This document shows, in pieces, positions 12,775 to 25,887 of a DNA stretch of 64,000 nucleotides; position 1 is the stretch's first letter, and each line of letters starts with the position of its first letter. The notes below the pieces were generated by a model. The model saw nothing but the letters and a program-made list of their open reading frames with translations, did no database searches and was not told where the DNA came from. Origin of the DNA: Ryuthela nishihirai (taxonomy: Eukaryota > Arthropoda > Arachnida > Araneae > Heptathelidae); assembly GCA_038380435.1 (NCBI GenBank), contig JAWZYU010000034.1, positions 5,624,704-5,688,703 of the forward strand, read 5' to 3'. A program made the position numbers and the translations under genes.

Positions 12775-12890
12775 ATAACTCAGATGATAATGCAAGATCA
12801 ATGTTAGAGTAAGAAGTTAAATTTTTCCAGGTGGGATATGAATCCTGATAATGTATCAAATGCTCTGATCATTGAGGTATTTGCATTCAA
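12775..12890 (-). repeat. Possible tRNA-derived SINE fragment (family E)
   Basis: The phrase gtgggatatgaatcctga resembles a reversed B-box (GGATTCATATCCCAC). Related phrases occur at 51,310 (gtgtgggatatgaacccaca) and 52,460 (ttgtgggatatgaatcca), preceded in two of three cases by caagatcaatgttag. Three related copies suggest a third SINE family. Confidence 0.35.
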
Positions 12891-12933
12891 ACAAATCATC
12901 TATTGACCTTACTAAGTCAATCTGAACATAAGA

Positions 12934-13062
12934 GTTGGATTTTTTTACCTCTGAGTGGCACATTTTTTACACAATGGGCAAATGGCAGGGCTCAGAGAAG
13001 GTTGTGTGAAGGGTATCCATTGCACAGCTGTTAGTAAACAGATGGAAGCCTCTGATCTCGTA
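12934..13062 (-). mobile_element. SINE-B 3' fragment, minus orientation
   Basis: It matches the family from tttttacctctgagtggcac through ggctcagagaaggttg to cagatggaagcctc, then stops. The tRNA head is absent. Confidence 0.65.
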
Positions 13063-14290
13063 TGGATTTAAAACTAAGGTCATGGACATTTAAATGTGAT
13101 CTAGGCTCAACATCCTAATAGCAGAAACTATTAGCCTTTGAACAGTGAAACATTTCTTGTTAACAATGCAATGAGCTTTCTTAAACTGATTTTTAAAGTT
13201 GCAAATGAACTCACACATTCTTGGCGTAATCAGGTGGTAGTAGTGGTACACCTGTGTGGTAGTGGTGGTACAAATGCCAGATACAAAATGTTAAAAGAAA
13301 TGAAGCTAAAAAATGGATTTTTTCTCTCATTGTTTAAGTACTTAAAATAAAAAAAAAATCTTAAAAGTTTAGCTTTCAATCTGGGAATCTGGCCAGGCTC
13401 TATATACACACAGGGCCAGGATTATAAAACATGTTTATTAGCAATGATACTGCATTTTTTAGTTTGAAAACATCAAACATAATGAGAGAATCAAAGTATT
13501 TTTTTCAAAAATCACATATATTGAAGTCATTAATCGTAAGGTACCACTTTAAGGGTGAAATATAATTTCCAGCAATTGTAAATTATTAAAGTATAAAAGA
13601 ACAAAAAAATTTATAAGTTCATAAACATAAAATAATTTTAAGACAAATATTTAATCACTAAATGGTCCCCCAATTTCACCAAATCCATCATACAGACTAA
13701 AAAAATTGAATCACAATAAATAATTGTATTCAGTTCTTGAAACACTTTGGCTGTATCTTTCCAAATGCATAACTGAGACATGCCATAGTAGCTACTAACT
13801 TGTTAGACTGCACACAGTTGTTTGCTCAGGTAGAAAATTTATTAAGTGGACTCAGTATGAATTGCTGAAAAATAGTATTTGACAGCCATGTGATAAAATG
13901 GCCACTTGCCTGGAATAATGAGTGGATGTTTTACAATTTCGTTAATAAGTACAATGGATGAAAGATTAATAAATTTAATGGAATGAAATCCCAGTAGCAT
14001 CACAACACATCCCAAATTGTGAGAAAATTTCCCTTCAATTTAAAGAAAAACTTTAGGCAACGAATACAAATTATATTATCTAACATGTATTCAGGTGCAC
14101 AGTTAATATTGCTGGCTTAAGTAATGCAATTTTTAGTATATGCATTAAGAATCTAATATTTAAGTATACATATATTCTCTTATTTACAAAGAATTTTCTT
14201 GTTCAAATAATTAGTTTTAAGTTAATCTACACAAACTGAAGAGATGAATAGTCATTACAGATTTAACTATGACAAAAATTCCTTATGAGT
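13063..14290. other. AT-rich sequence, nothing recognised
   Basis: No gene or repeat was identified. Confidence 0.45.
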
Positions 14291-14294
14291 TTGA

Positions 14295-14540
14295 ATGCTG
14301 CACAATGGGCAAAACAGAAAAGTCATGGGGGACCACAAATTTAGAAAAGATTGGGAAATGAGACCTACTAGATAACTGGTAGGGACAAATGCAAGCCTTC
14401 CATCAAGGTTGCACAATGATTTTCAATGTGCATAGAATATGCCCCCCCCCCCCCCCCACATAAAAAAACTTATATAAACTGTATATGACAGCCTTTCCAA
14501 GCCTACCATTGTTTCTTTTTCATTCAGGCAGGTCAGAAGT
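14295..14540 (-). mobile_element. SINE-B partial copy with a poly-C run
   Basis: Family blocks cacaatgggc, aagccttccatcaagg, caatgtgcatagaatatg and cctttccaagcctaccattg occur in order. A run of about 15 C follows the cap of the gtgcacaggg block (about 14,443-14,457), where the family reads ggctctcccgc. Confidence 0.6.
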
Positions 14541-16235
14541 ATCTAAAGCCACAAAGCTAAAAATACACAGACAAAAAAAAAAGCATAAAAAATACTAGTT
14601 TTTTTTACTAGTTGTTGTAACAAGATAGAGAAGTTTGATGATTACATGAACCCTTGGTATATAGTTATCATAATAATCATATTTACTTGGTATAAAAATC
14701 AAGCAAAATGTTCAATGAAAGAAAAAAACGTTTTATGATCTAGCATTTTTTAGAATGGTGACAATGAACCCATATTTAATGGAAGAATATTGCTGACCAG
14801 CCTGGGAAATATAAGGTTTGAATTGTCTTATCATCTACATATAATAATTGCCATACTTAATCACAATAACTTATAAATAAATGTTGATTCCAAAACTTAA
14901 AAAAAGGATTTCTAATCAATTTAAATAATATCTATGCAAATAACAAAATCTGATTTTTCAAATGCCTATTAAAAGTTTGTTAAAACTTTCCATGATAGCC
15001 AACTCCTGTTTTTGCAAATAGCAGTGACTACATTACTACAATTTAACCACAATACTCAGAGATCACATTTAAAAACAAAGCCTTTTCACTTTAATGCAGA
15101 TTTTAACTATGTTATTAACACTGTTTTTGCAGCACTAAAACTGAATGTGCAGTTCCTTCAGAACCAAATATGAAAATATTTGAAATGCTCAACAGTCATG
15201 CTTCTTATGCTCTATACTGTACACACATGTACAGCAAACAATGAATTCAGATGTTGAAATGATTGATTACCCGTATATGTACAAACACATAAATATACAA
15301 TGGAGCACAGCTAGAAACTGATGTAAAATCCACAGTAATAAAACTAACACTGAATGTAATTTCAGCAAGCAGCTTCATACTCAACAACAAAATGCAAATT
15401 AAAAAATGCTTGTGAATAATGCGAATAAATATATTTGTCTCATAATTCCCATAACACTGAAAGACATGCTGTACATAATATTCATATCATGATAACTCTT
15501 AGAACATAATTTTACTTATGAATTATTACTAAGGTACAAATGTCTAAAATGTCTTTTTTTTAATTTAATGAAATTATTATTGCAAAGAAATTTATAACTG
15601 AATGGATAATGTAACAGACAAATCATCAAATAATATTTATGCCTTTCACTGTTTATATCTGTCTCTCATTTTAACCTAGAAACTCATGAAGTTTTCAAGT
15701 AATATAAAAATCAGTGGGCATATGATGGCACTCTAACACACTGAACATATGTATGACTGACACTTGGTATTTTCTAGAAAATTGATTTAGTAGTGAACCT
15801 ACTAAAACTGTTTTGGTAAATCTGAACTTCAACTATCTAAGTTAAAAATCTCATGAGTGAAATTACTAATTCTGAACTACTCAGAGAGGTCAGCTCTAGC
15901 TTCAAAATGAAGCTGCTTGTCTCACTATAGCAAAAGCAGTAATATGCTAATAAGAAACCTACTGCTGGAAATGCATAGTAATTTGTGATATAAACTGGAC
16001 TGCAATCTCTTGTCTGAAAGGTCAACACACATTAAAAGATCCATATTGTTCCACGAAAGCCCAATAGTGGCAATATATCCAATTGCTATATGTCGGTTAT
16101 CCTAGATTTTAAAAACACTGGAAAAAAATCTTTATGACTTGCATCCTTTAAAAATGCTAAGAGCTAACTTGATATTTATATACTATCCTAGTAATATCTA
16201 TGCCAAACATTTGGCACAAAACTCTTTCATAAATT
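14541..16235. other. AT-rich sequence, nothing recognised
   Basis: No gene or repeat was identified. A 63-codon open frame at 15,837-16,028 (minus) has no motif I know. Confidence 0.4.
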
Positions 16236-16239
16236 CATT

Positions 16240-16540
16240 CACACCAAACGTACATCGATCGATAATTATATTCACAAGGTAGGCGATGGCAGTGCCCCAG
16301 ATATATCAGATGCTTTTTGAGGAATCACTCCCAACCCATGGCAGCTAAGAACCCCATCTGTCATACCAAGAGGGTCAGAATTAAGCAGGACCATCCCAAC
16401 AAATTTGGAGTTGATCGCTCAAGCAGACACAGAACAGCGGGGAAACTGCCAATTTCTACCATTAATGATTCCAATGTGCCCACCTGCTGTTTCTACCACC
16501 AATGATACCAACGTGTCCACCTGCTCATTTGCCTGGAATT
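16240..16540. repeat. GC-richer island with a 35-bp tandem duplication
   Basis: Base composition rises clearly above the neighbours. Between about 16,455 and 16,525 two diverged copies of ctaccattaatgattcca / ctaccaccaatgatacca follow each other. A 62-codon open frame on the plus strand (16,317-16,505) is not recognisable. It could be an old element end or a captured fragment. Confidence 0.4.
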
Positions 16541-17033
16541 ATGTCTATTATTTAATATGATTAAAAATAGACATTTCAGAGCTCAATAATCCTAATCTTT
16601 TTAGTTTATTCCTCAACTTGATGCATCAGAAAGTAATAAACCTTTGCTTCCTTCAATCTGGCATTAGCACAGTATGCTATCACAGTGAGTCATTTCTAAA
16701 TTTAGCTATGAATCCACTTACAGTGAGCTGCAGAAACTGGCAATCACAAGGCAGATCTTGATGGGAACACATGTGCCATATTCACTACATGGGACAAAAG
16801 GTAATTTATGATGAACAACAGTTAAATTGGTTATCTTAGCTGTTGTTTGGCATTTTTAAAAGGTTTGAGGCTTTCTTCTTTTGGCCTCAATAAAACTAGA
16901 ATTTTCTTGAAAATAAACATTTAACCTTTCGATAGCTAGTCCGCATTTTGCAATTCATGCTACTATATTGGCATGTTACCACGACATAGTGAGATAAGTT
17001 GCTTTATCTTACTATATGTAGTATGTTTTTTGT

Positions 17034-17266
17034 TGTACAATGTGCTAATTAGGTTCAAAAATCTAAGTCCCAGAACAGGATTGAGAAGGATAACTATTAA
17101 ATAGCTTGTTTTATTCATCCAATGTATTTTTCAATATGCACAGGGTGAGACATTCCTGCTTGCAAAGAACTTCAAGGTAACTTTACAAACCCTAACAGTG
17201 CTGGAACAGTTAGGTTTCAAATCTGATATTGTAAGCCTAATGCATTACCAACAGTATTGATTCGGG
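17034..17266 (-). mobile_element. SINE-B copy, minus orientation, strongly eroded
   Basis: It aligns by eye with the family at catccaatgta..tttcaatatgcacagggtg and at the reversed B-box ggaacagttaggtttcaaatctga. The middle is shortened. Confidence 0.5.
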
Positions 17267-19954
17267 TCCCTATAATAATGGTAAGAGTGCAAGACTAAAT
17301 TTCTCTCTCCTTATTTTAAATGGGTAACCAGGAAAAATATAATCCATACATCAACAAAAGTAATCAGTCTGGACATGTTTTCTGATGAGCAGCCCTTACC
17401 AGAGGCAATAAAAATAGTAAATTTTCAAACTTCAGACTCACTGTTATGAAGGCTTCAAAGAAATGGTAAATTTGCTTTCAAGTATGTCTAGCATGTGCTC
17501 CACAGATAAACAGACAAAATGCAGCAGAAAAATTTGCAAAGTGCTTTTTGCCTCCTCACATAAAGATAACATCTTCTTTTACATGAATTATTAGAATCAA
17601 GGTGCTTTTGACATGATACCGAGACTTAAAGGCAAAGCACACAGTGGACAATGGAATGTTCATGAAACTAAGGTGAGGGCAACAAAATCTAAACAATATA
17701 TAATTTTTGTTATTATTGTTGAGGGGTTGTTAAAATGGAAATTGTTCTTAAAAGGAAACCTAAAGTGCTGGGATGATACACAAGGAAACAATATGCAAGG
17801 AACTTCATATGTGTATTCTTAAGACATTGGCCTCTTCTCTCTGACAATAATATGCCTGTAATACATCATAACTGCTGAAAGTACTGGTGAAGAATGACAT
17901 AGCCATACGTTTTGCTATTCCTTAGAATGAAGAAATAAAAGGTCTTTGTTTACATTTCTTACAATCAAAAAAAATGTGAATAATGTATCTCTTGAGACAT
18001 CTCAAGAGACAGATTTCTAGAAGAATTTCCAGGTGCACAAGACCTACAACCAGTTCCTAAGAGCTGAAGGTGCTACTATGAAGATGTGTAAAGAAAAAAC
18101 AGTTTCATTGTCATTTTTACAGTTCCAGTCCTAAAATTTTAGTGTTAAATTTCATATGTTATGCTTTTATAATTAGATTAATACTAATACTTTTCCCAAG
18201 TTATATTTCCTCATGTCCTTAGTATTTTATTTCTCGATTGCAAGTGTTTAAGACTGAAGTCATTCAAATGAAACAAATTAGTGCAATAGCTACAGAGAAA
18301 AAAATCAACACACTGTTAGCATTACATCAAAAATGCAAAAGCCACAAGGTTTATTATCAGTGGAAGTAGATTAGGTTTACATGTATTTCCCCTAAACATT
18401 GCCTGTGGCAAGATTCAAATTTCCAACATAGTCACTCTCCTGTTTGGACTATATAAGCTTCAGATTAAGACATCATGTTAGTTTAATAAATAAGTTAAAG
18501 ATGTATTTTAAATAGATATTTAACAGATATTTATAATTTTTCTTTTAGGCCTTTTTAATCTTTTATTTGAAATAATTAATATTCTTTCTGAATTCTTGGA
18601 ATAAAATTATTTAGCATGTGAATTTTTATTCTCACCAAAGATCTAATTTACACTCTGGTTTTTTGACCAAATGTTTCACCATTATTTAATGATAAAAATA
18701 TTCAAACTTGAGGTTTAGGTAAATAATGGGTGAAAATTATTCACACTTGTCTGATATATGATCAAAAAAATCATTCATCATTTACAATGTAAACAATTAT
18801 TAATGAAAAATTTCTCTACATACATTTTAACCTAAAAGCTAAAAGTCAGTCACTCACAAATGAGAGCAATACCTTGTTAGTAAAATGTTATTTTTTTAGA
18901 AGACCATTGAGCATGCAGACAGATGGCAATTATCCATTTTTTTTTTATCATCTATAAATATGTACCATATTTTCAACAGACCTTAGTAGACACTGAGGAG
19001 GCCGGTCCTATACTTAATATGTCATGTGCCAAAGAATAGAGCTTCCAGATGCATAGTATTTCAAAGTTCATGTGAAAACCATATCAGCTGCAAATTTTAT
19101 CACTGAACTTTCAAGAAGTTAATCAAATTGAAGAGTTTCTGCAAAATGAAAAGTTGCTCTACCTGTTGTTACCTCAAAGTTAGACTATTAAACAACTAAT
19201 TGCCATTAAAACCATAAGCTAAAAAGACTTCAAAAGCTTTTTGAATAAAAAAACTGCTATATTTCACATCATCTCATAAAATATATTGTGAGGCAGAGTG
19301 TTCATGTGAGCATGTGCCCAACTTTCAGATGGGAAAAAAATGGATAATAAAAAATGGACAATTACCATCTACTGGCATTTTAAATGGTCGATTTATGAGG
19401 AAACATCAGGTTACAAATATGGTATTACTCTCATTTGTACGACTGACTGTCCTTTAGCTTTTAGGTTATTGCAACTAAATATTACACTGTGTATATGGAT
19501 AAATATTTTCTTAATAAGTTCTACTACAATAGTGATAACAGCCCTAGGAGGCATAATGAGGTTATAATTTTGAGAGAGTACAAAACAATGTCCCAAATCA
19601 CCAATAATTTGTAATTATTAAAATAATCACTTCACTCTTGATTTTGACAGCATATGGAAGCATAATGACAAAGGAATCACAGTTTATAACTTTATTAGGC
19701 AAGTATTAATAATTACCACCATCAGCCCAGATCAATATGAAAGAGGAAAAATTTTCGACACCTCTATAATATATGATTTAAAAAAACCAACAGTTATCTG
19801 CCACTATCATTGAGTACTATTAAAATGATAACACCTTTGGAAGACACAGCCAGGTTATAATTTTCATTGAGCAATAAAGATGCCACAGATCATCATAATG
19901 GCCCAAGAAGTAGCTAAAACACTTAGTTCATGGTATTTAAATAAAAAAAAATAA
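17267..19954. other. AT-rich sequence, nothing recognised
   Basis: No gene, RNA or repeat was identified. A plus-strand frame at 17,613-17,822 ends near a donor-like AAG|gtgagg but shows no family motif. Confidence 0.4.
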
Positions 19955-20137
19955 ATACCTCTCAAGCAGCTGCTTAATACAGAGGTCTGAGAGGAGCCTG
20001 GTTAGTTTATTCCATAGAGAAGAATCTGTGAGGAAAGAGAGACCTCAGCAGAAGAACACAAGCATCCACGCCTTACCCAGGGCTCGAACCCTGATCCCTC
20101 TGGTACCTAAATGTGCTAACTACTCAGCATAGAACAC
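19955..20137 (-). mobile_element. SINE-A copy, minus orientation
   Basis: The tail atacctctcaagcagctgct, the body (gtctgagaggagcctg, gacctcagcagaa) and the reversed tRNA head with B-box complement gggctcgaaccctgatc, then ctaactactcag, are all present. Confidence 0.8.
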
Positions 20138-20663
20138 CCTAATAAAGGAACTAGAGCTTATAACCTTACTTAGACAGGTATGAATTATCACCATCTTAGT
20201 TTAATTGCTGAAACAGCTGGTCCATAACTGGCAATTTACTGTTTGAATCTATGAGTGGATGGGTTAAAAAATTCTGCACTTGTCTGATTAAAATTAACAG
20301 GTATCTGTCCCTGGTGTGGATTCTTTTACGAGAAAATGCAAAAGCTTATAAATTTTGTATAATAAATCCCATCATGAAAAAAGGAGGGAAAATTGGATTT
20401 GTTTCAACTAGCAAAACATTTGCTAATATACAATAAGTGAATAAGAATAAATTGGATCAAACAGAGGGAGAGGAGAAATATTGGTACTGATTAATATAAT
20501 GATTTATATTTGATACCACATTTGAGTAGCATCACAAACTCTGTATATCAAAGCAGCATAAAATGGTAGAACCTTAATGAGCAAAATTCTTGGTAATATA
20601 TTATCTACTTTTTTTCTTTTGTAGGAAATTATCCAATTCTAAGAACAGATAAAGGAACTGAAA
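20138..20663. other. AT-rich sequence, nothing recognised
   Basis: No gene or repeat was identified. Confidence 0.4.
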
Positions 20664-21691
20664 CCTTAATACAGTGGTTTTCAAACTGTGGGGTGCGAGA
20701 GGGATGTGTTGGGGGGGGGGGGGGGGGCAAGATTTTGTCATACTTAAGACAGTCAAGATGCTAGGAGTAAAACCATTCCCAAAGTTTCAGCAATTTTTTT
20801 AAAACAAACTATTACAATACAATCCAAAACTAATTTGTGCCTACACATATAGAATGTCATATTCTAAATTATTTTTATGGCAGAATGATTCAGTTGAATT
20901 TTATTTCATAATCTGTCAATGCTGCCAAGTCTTGAATGTACTATAGTATTGAAGCTGTCACGATTCCTTCATTTCAAAGAAATAATTGCACATCCTCCTC
21001 AATTTCTTCACCAGAATTCTTCTAAAATCTAAAACATAATTTCTACATTCTATTTCCAACAATTTTGAGTGTCTTGTGATGAGTAGCCAGAGTAGCAGTC
21101 TGAATTTTGTGGGTAGCCTCTTTCTATTCTGAACATATTTTATACTTTTCCCTTTCAAAATTGTTTTTACATTTTATAACTGGAACTGAAGAACGTGACT
21201 GTAATTTAGTAACTATATGTTCATGTACAACTGTAAACAACCTCTAAAAAGACTTATATATATGCATATTTTGTACCTACAGAATTCACCCTTGGAAAAT
21301 GGAGAAGTTATTGATAGTTAAAAAAAGGAAGAATAGCAAAAAAATTTCACAAATTTGAAATATCTGTGTAAAAAAAGGTAAAAATGTTAAATTAGAAAAT
21401 ACATCAAGACCTATCTATCTTTGGCTTAACAAGTATAGAATAGGAGTGGAGAGCCCTTTGCATTTATTATGCTTAAAAATTTTAGTTGCAGATAGTATGA
21501 TGATATGGATGTAGAATTCAGTGCTATCTTATACTATTGTGAATATCACTGGATGTCCAGGGGTAAAGTTCTTTGCATAGTGTTTGAGTTGTGGAAATTT
21601 TTATTTTTCTTAGCTGTTGATGCTGTTTTAATAAGCGATAAAAATTCTGTTTCAGAATGAAGCATATTTAGTAGATATATTTAAATATTAA

Positions 21692-22200
21692 ATTTTTTAA
21701 CACGTCAATTCAAAGCATCCAGGCAAATATTTTTAACTGACAGAATAAGTGGTTTCATGAGAAAATTTGATCTGTTGGGAGCAAATTTAAAAATGAGTGC
21801 ATTGATATGTCCCTATATTAGGATATATCCAAGAAAACAAAAAACAGCCTAACAATAATTTTTTTTTAAATCATTTGACTATATTAAAACCTGATTGTAA
21901 ATTATTCTCCCCTGATCTAAATATTTCAGTATTTGAATGGATACAGAATCCTTTTGTACACCCCAGACCTGAATTATCTACCTCTGAACAGGAACAACCA
22001 ACAAATTTATCAAGTGACAGTTCTTGATAGCAAAAGCTTAATAAAATGAAACTTATGGAATTTTGGCTGAATATTTTATAGGATACTCTATTCTGTTAGA
22101 AAAAGCAGTTACATTTATTCTGATATTTGTTACTATGTATTTATGTGACATGGGATTCTCATCTGTGATGAAAACCAAATACATTTTAGAATACATATAG
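21692..22200 (+). pseudogene. hAT transposase C-terminal half (ZBED5/SCAND3-like), decayed
   Basis: Three plus-strand frame pieces follow the order of the hAT C-terminus: DRISGFMRKFDLLGANLKMS, then PDLNISVFEWIQNPFVHPRP followed by ELSTSEQEQ..LSSDSS, then KMKLMEFWLNIL and GYSILLEKAVTFILIFVTMY followed by LCDMGFSSVMKTKY. The last block is the hAT dimerisation region (family pattern YLCE-GFS--..KTKYR). Stops and frame changes separate the pieces. The N-terminal half, with the catalytic Asp, was not recognised upstream. The domestic-protein resemblance is from family knowledge; domestication is not indicated. Confidence 0.75.
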
Positions 22201-22449
22201 GTCTTGTCTATCAATTGAGAACAAATTAAGATTTGCAATTTCATCAATGATACCATGTTTTGAGGTAATGTGTGCTCAGAAGCAAGCTCATATTTCTCAT
22301 TAAATGCAATTTATTTCAGTGGTTTTAAATTATTTTTTTTAAGTTTTTGTTCCTATTGCCCTATAACAGCAGATATACACACTCTTACAGCCCTATATTA
22401 GACTTTTTCGTTAATAAAATGTTTAAAAAATTCTACCTGCATTTAACTA

Positions 22450-23700
22450 TCACAGTAAAGCAGATAATATTTTGACTATTTTTAGCTTGTTTTCAAGAGC
22501 TGTAGGCCTGGAATAGGTACTGACAAAACATTTCACATTTTCTGAATCTCCCAGAAGCTTAACTGTGCTCTCTAATGCTGGAAAATTTTAAAAAAATTTG
22601 TTTTAAGAGAAAAGTTAAAAAATTATTTTTGGATTAGCTAGATATTAACAAAATATTACAATTCACCCTTTTCAAATCACCCAAAAATTTTAATTACACC
22701 CTTGAATGGTAGATACTTTTTAAAATTTTAAACAAATATTGCAAAATATCTATATTGGCTAGAAATTTTATATGGAGTATGATGACAACAAGTCAATTTT
22801 AGAATATTTCTAATAAACAACTAATATGCAGAAATAGGTCATTTTACATACCAAATTAAAGAGAATTTAATTCTGAATTTTATTGAAGTAAAATATATGA
22901 ACATCATAGTAACATATTAATTTTAATAACACTTTTTACAGTGATATACTAAAAAAAGGACATATTGCATAATAATTTCCGAAATCTTCCATTTTTAAAA
23001 ATACCACATTTTTATTAATATTTAGGAGATTTTGGAAAATTTAAGGAAAAAATATGTTGACAATAGTTCAAATCAAACTTCTGAGCTTATTTCGGGTGAT
23101 TGCTTCAGTACAGAGTAATGTTAACAAATAAATCGGCAATACCATATAGTGCTTCTAAAATATGACAATCAGATGGCTTTATTGAATTATTTATATTGCA
23201 GTTTAATAAAATATGCATCAAATGATAAAAAAAGTATATTATTTTTCAAGCTTGAATTACATATTTTCAAAAGATATATGTAAGAAAATTTTCAAATGGC
23301 AATTTAAAAAAAAAAATCGAAGTTTCATATGTTGTACAAAATACATCTATATACATCCTTGATCCAGGAAGGGTTAAAAGATAAATGAAAAATATTTTTG
23401 TGTGGAATAGGTACTAGCGAAATATGATTCAATTTTTCAAACCCTCCAAAAGGCTTTAAATTACATTGTTAGTAGGCACTAAATATAGTAAATGCAAAAC
23501 TTGAACTAATATTGTAAACATTATATTTATGCTAGAAATTTCAAACTCTAATGGTAGAATGTGTTCATTAAGAACAGATACTGAGATAACTAATAGAACT
23601 GCAATAATAAAGTATTGCAGGAAAAATGTCCTGTAGACAAGTAACATTTGAAATAATTTAATGAAAGAAAAAAAAAATTTAAATGAGTGGGATCCCACTT
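22450..23700. repeat. AT-rich repeat family C units inside hAT-1
   Basis: Two stretches (about 22,500-22,810 and 23,395-23,560) repeat the phrase set ggaataggtact, aaatatt.caattca, aatattg, gctagaaatt seen in the tandem units at 28,880-29,700. Between them agagaatttaattctgaattttat (22,858) matches 35,222. A boundary-like ggaagggttaa occurs at 23,369-23,379. Confidence 0.5.
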
Positions 23701-24363
23701 AGAGCAATCAATTTTTCCAGTTAATTATTTCAACAGAACTGCAGTTTGCATTTGTGTTTTAACTAAATTATACTATTAATTAAATTTTGACCAGTTGCTC
23801 TTTATTTTTCAAAATTTAATTTTAAAACTCTCAATAGTATTACATAGTAATAAATTATTCTATTTTATATACATTAACTGATTTGCCCTTTAACCTTAGG
23901 AGGTGAGAAAACAGAGCTTTTTCATTTTAAGGAATAATGAGAAATTCTTTTTGCATTATATAGGCCTGATAATATGTTACTACTTTACATTTTACAATCA
24001 CCAATTAGTACAAATTACTACTGTTAAAATGTGCAAAATTCTGATATTGAAAAACCTAATTTCTTTGAAAACAAGCATCCCATATTTGCCAGAGGTGATG
24101 TGTCATTCTCTAGTTAACTGTAGAGCCAAGATTGGTCTGGTGAGAACATTAGTCTATGAAATGAGGGAAAAGAAGTCAGGTTATGGATGTAACCACTATG
24201 TTGAGTGTGCTTTACTAAAAGCTTCAACAGAAAATGCTACAAAATTGTAAAATTAGTATTTTTTTGGCAGGGGTAGCAATAAAAGTTTGGTTTCATAAAT
24301 TAAGAGTGGAATAAGAAAACATTTATAGGACAAAATAAAGTTTGGAAACCCACTGCCTTAATA

Positions 24364-25887
24364 TATACATATTAATTTTGTAATGCCCAATGGATTAAAC
24401 AACCTAAACTGAATATTAAATAAAAATATATTACAGGCATATAAAACCTTATTATCCATTCAACTATGCTTATTCTCATTTCTGATCAAAAGTTTCCTTT
24501 TCTCGTTATGCAATAGCATTACATGAATAACTGCATGGGATGTTTATGGGTCAGTTAATAGGCTATGACTAAACGAATTTTTCAGCACCACTAAATTGGC
24601 AAGCAAGGAATGTCTGTCCTGTGGTAACTCCCTCTGGAAATTTTCCAGAAATTATAAACTTGAGAATACTCATACCCACATATTTGATAAGTGTTCATCA
24701 TAACACTGTGAATATATGATGCACTTAAATTATATTAACTTAAAAATACTGATTATTGATTTCCATTAAGAATTGTGGGTTTAAACAAAAAAGGAAATTA
24801 AAGAGAGGATGAATGAGATTGCAAACAAATCCTGTTTAGCATAATTAATATTTTAATTCTATTTACTGGAAGCAATAAAGATGCACCACTAACATTCAAA
24901 TTAACTTTCAGTTAAGTATTTCAAATATGTTGAAAAATATCTTACTAGACACAAAATATATAAAAATATTTCTGTATTATAAAAATTAATGGAATATAAC
25001 AGTTGTTTAATGCTAAGTAGTTATAAAAATAACAAAAGTTATAAGAAATGCTTAAAGACTTTCAAAATAAGGATTATGATTTCAGAACTTTACATTTAAG
25101 AATTTAAAACTATACAATTTTGACTTAACTACAATGGCAAATTTTTATCTTACTTTCACTAAATAACTCAGACAGATACAGCTAACCTTCAGATATTTCA
25201 AGGAAATAGTTCATGCAATAATGGACTATGTTTTAAGTTAAAGATATCAAGGAAAAAAATTCTCAATAATTTATATCAAATAGAAAACTGGTAACAATAA
25301 ATTTTGAGCAGTATGAAACAGTTAGATGGTGAAATAAAAAACAGAAAATGGCATTTGGGTCTGCACGAATGAATTAAAAATTTATACATTTTGTGTCTGA
25401 AGAAAGGCTGTTTATAAAAGGAAATACAAATTTTAAAATACATACACATTCATACAATAAAAGAATTTAGACCTGTATGTTAGTAAAAATATTTGTCTTA
25501 ATTACATACTTAGAAGTCAACATGCTACGAATGTTATGTACAATATATATTCTTATTTTAAGAGCATATTTCTATTATTTTTGTAAATTTTGCAATATAT
25601 ATACTGTGTTTAGGGAAGTTAAAACATTAAATAGATTTAAAATCAAAGTGCACCTTCTGCAAAAGATTTAAATTGACAATAGTGTATGCCATATTATTTG
25701 CTTTGCTATAATGACAGCCTATCTCCAAATATTAGCAGGGCATAAAAGAAAATATGGAATAAAAACTAATACAAATATGTTTCATGCAACCATACATACT
25801 CATGCAATCAATCACACACATACATACTAATACAATATTCTCACTAACAAGATATTCTATTACAAATATTTTCTGAGTTCAACCCAC
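24364..25887. other. AT-rich sequence just 3' of the MTA exon
   Basis: It should contain the intron start after the donor at 25,887. I found no later MTA exon, no polyadenylation context tied to a gene, and no repeat relation. Confidence 0.45.

Larger units (their letters stand above)
20672..24355 (+). mobile_element. hAT element (hAT-1), full length, decayed
   Basis: The left end CAGTGGTTTTCAAACTGTGG and the right end (reverse complement) CAGTGGGTTTCCAAACTTTA are hAT termini. Both sides carry the same 8-bp target duplication CCTTAATA (20,664-20,671 and 24,356-24,363). Inside, a plus-strand transposase remnant lies at 21,692-22,200. A run of G at about 20,710-20,728 sits 37 bp from the left end. 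Units of the AT-rich family C lie inside at about 22,450-23,700, probably later insertions. Total size is 3,684 bp. The left 290 bp recur at 43,852-44,137 and a piece of the right end recurs at 50,960-51,060. Confidence 0.85.

Noticed and set aside
14443..14457. Poly-C run and the poly-G runs at 20,710, 33,670 and 33,765 as functional G-quadruplexes
   Set aside because: Single homopolymer runs are expected slippage products; nothing else supports a regulatory role.
17580..17822. Possible exon ending at AAG|gtgagg
   Set aside because: Only a donor-like site; no acceptor, no family motif and no paralogue support it.
23903..24250. A 115-codon plus-strand open frame
   Set aside because: It lies inside the hAT element near its right end, matches no family I know, and overlaps sequence repeated at 50,960-51,062.
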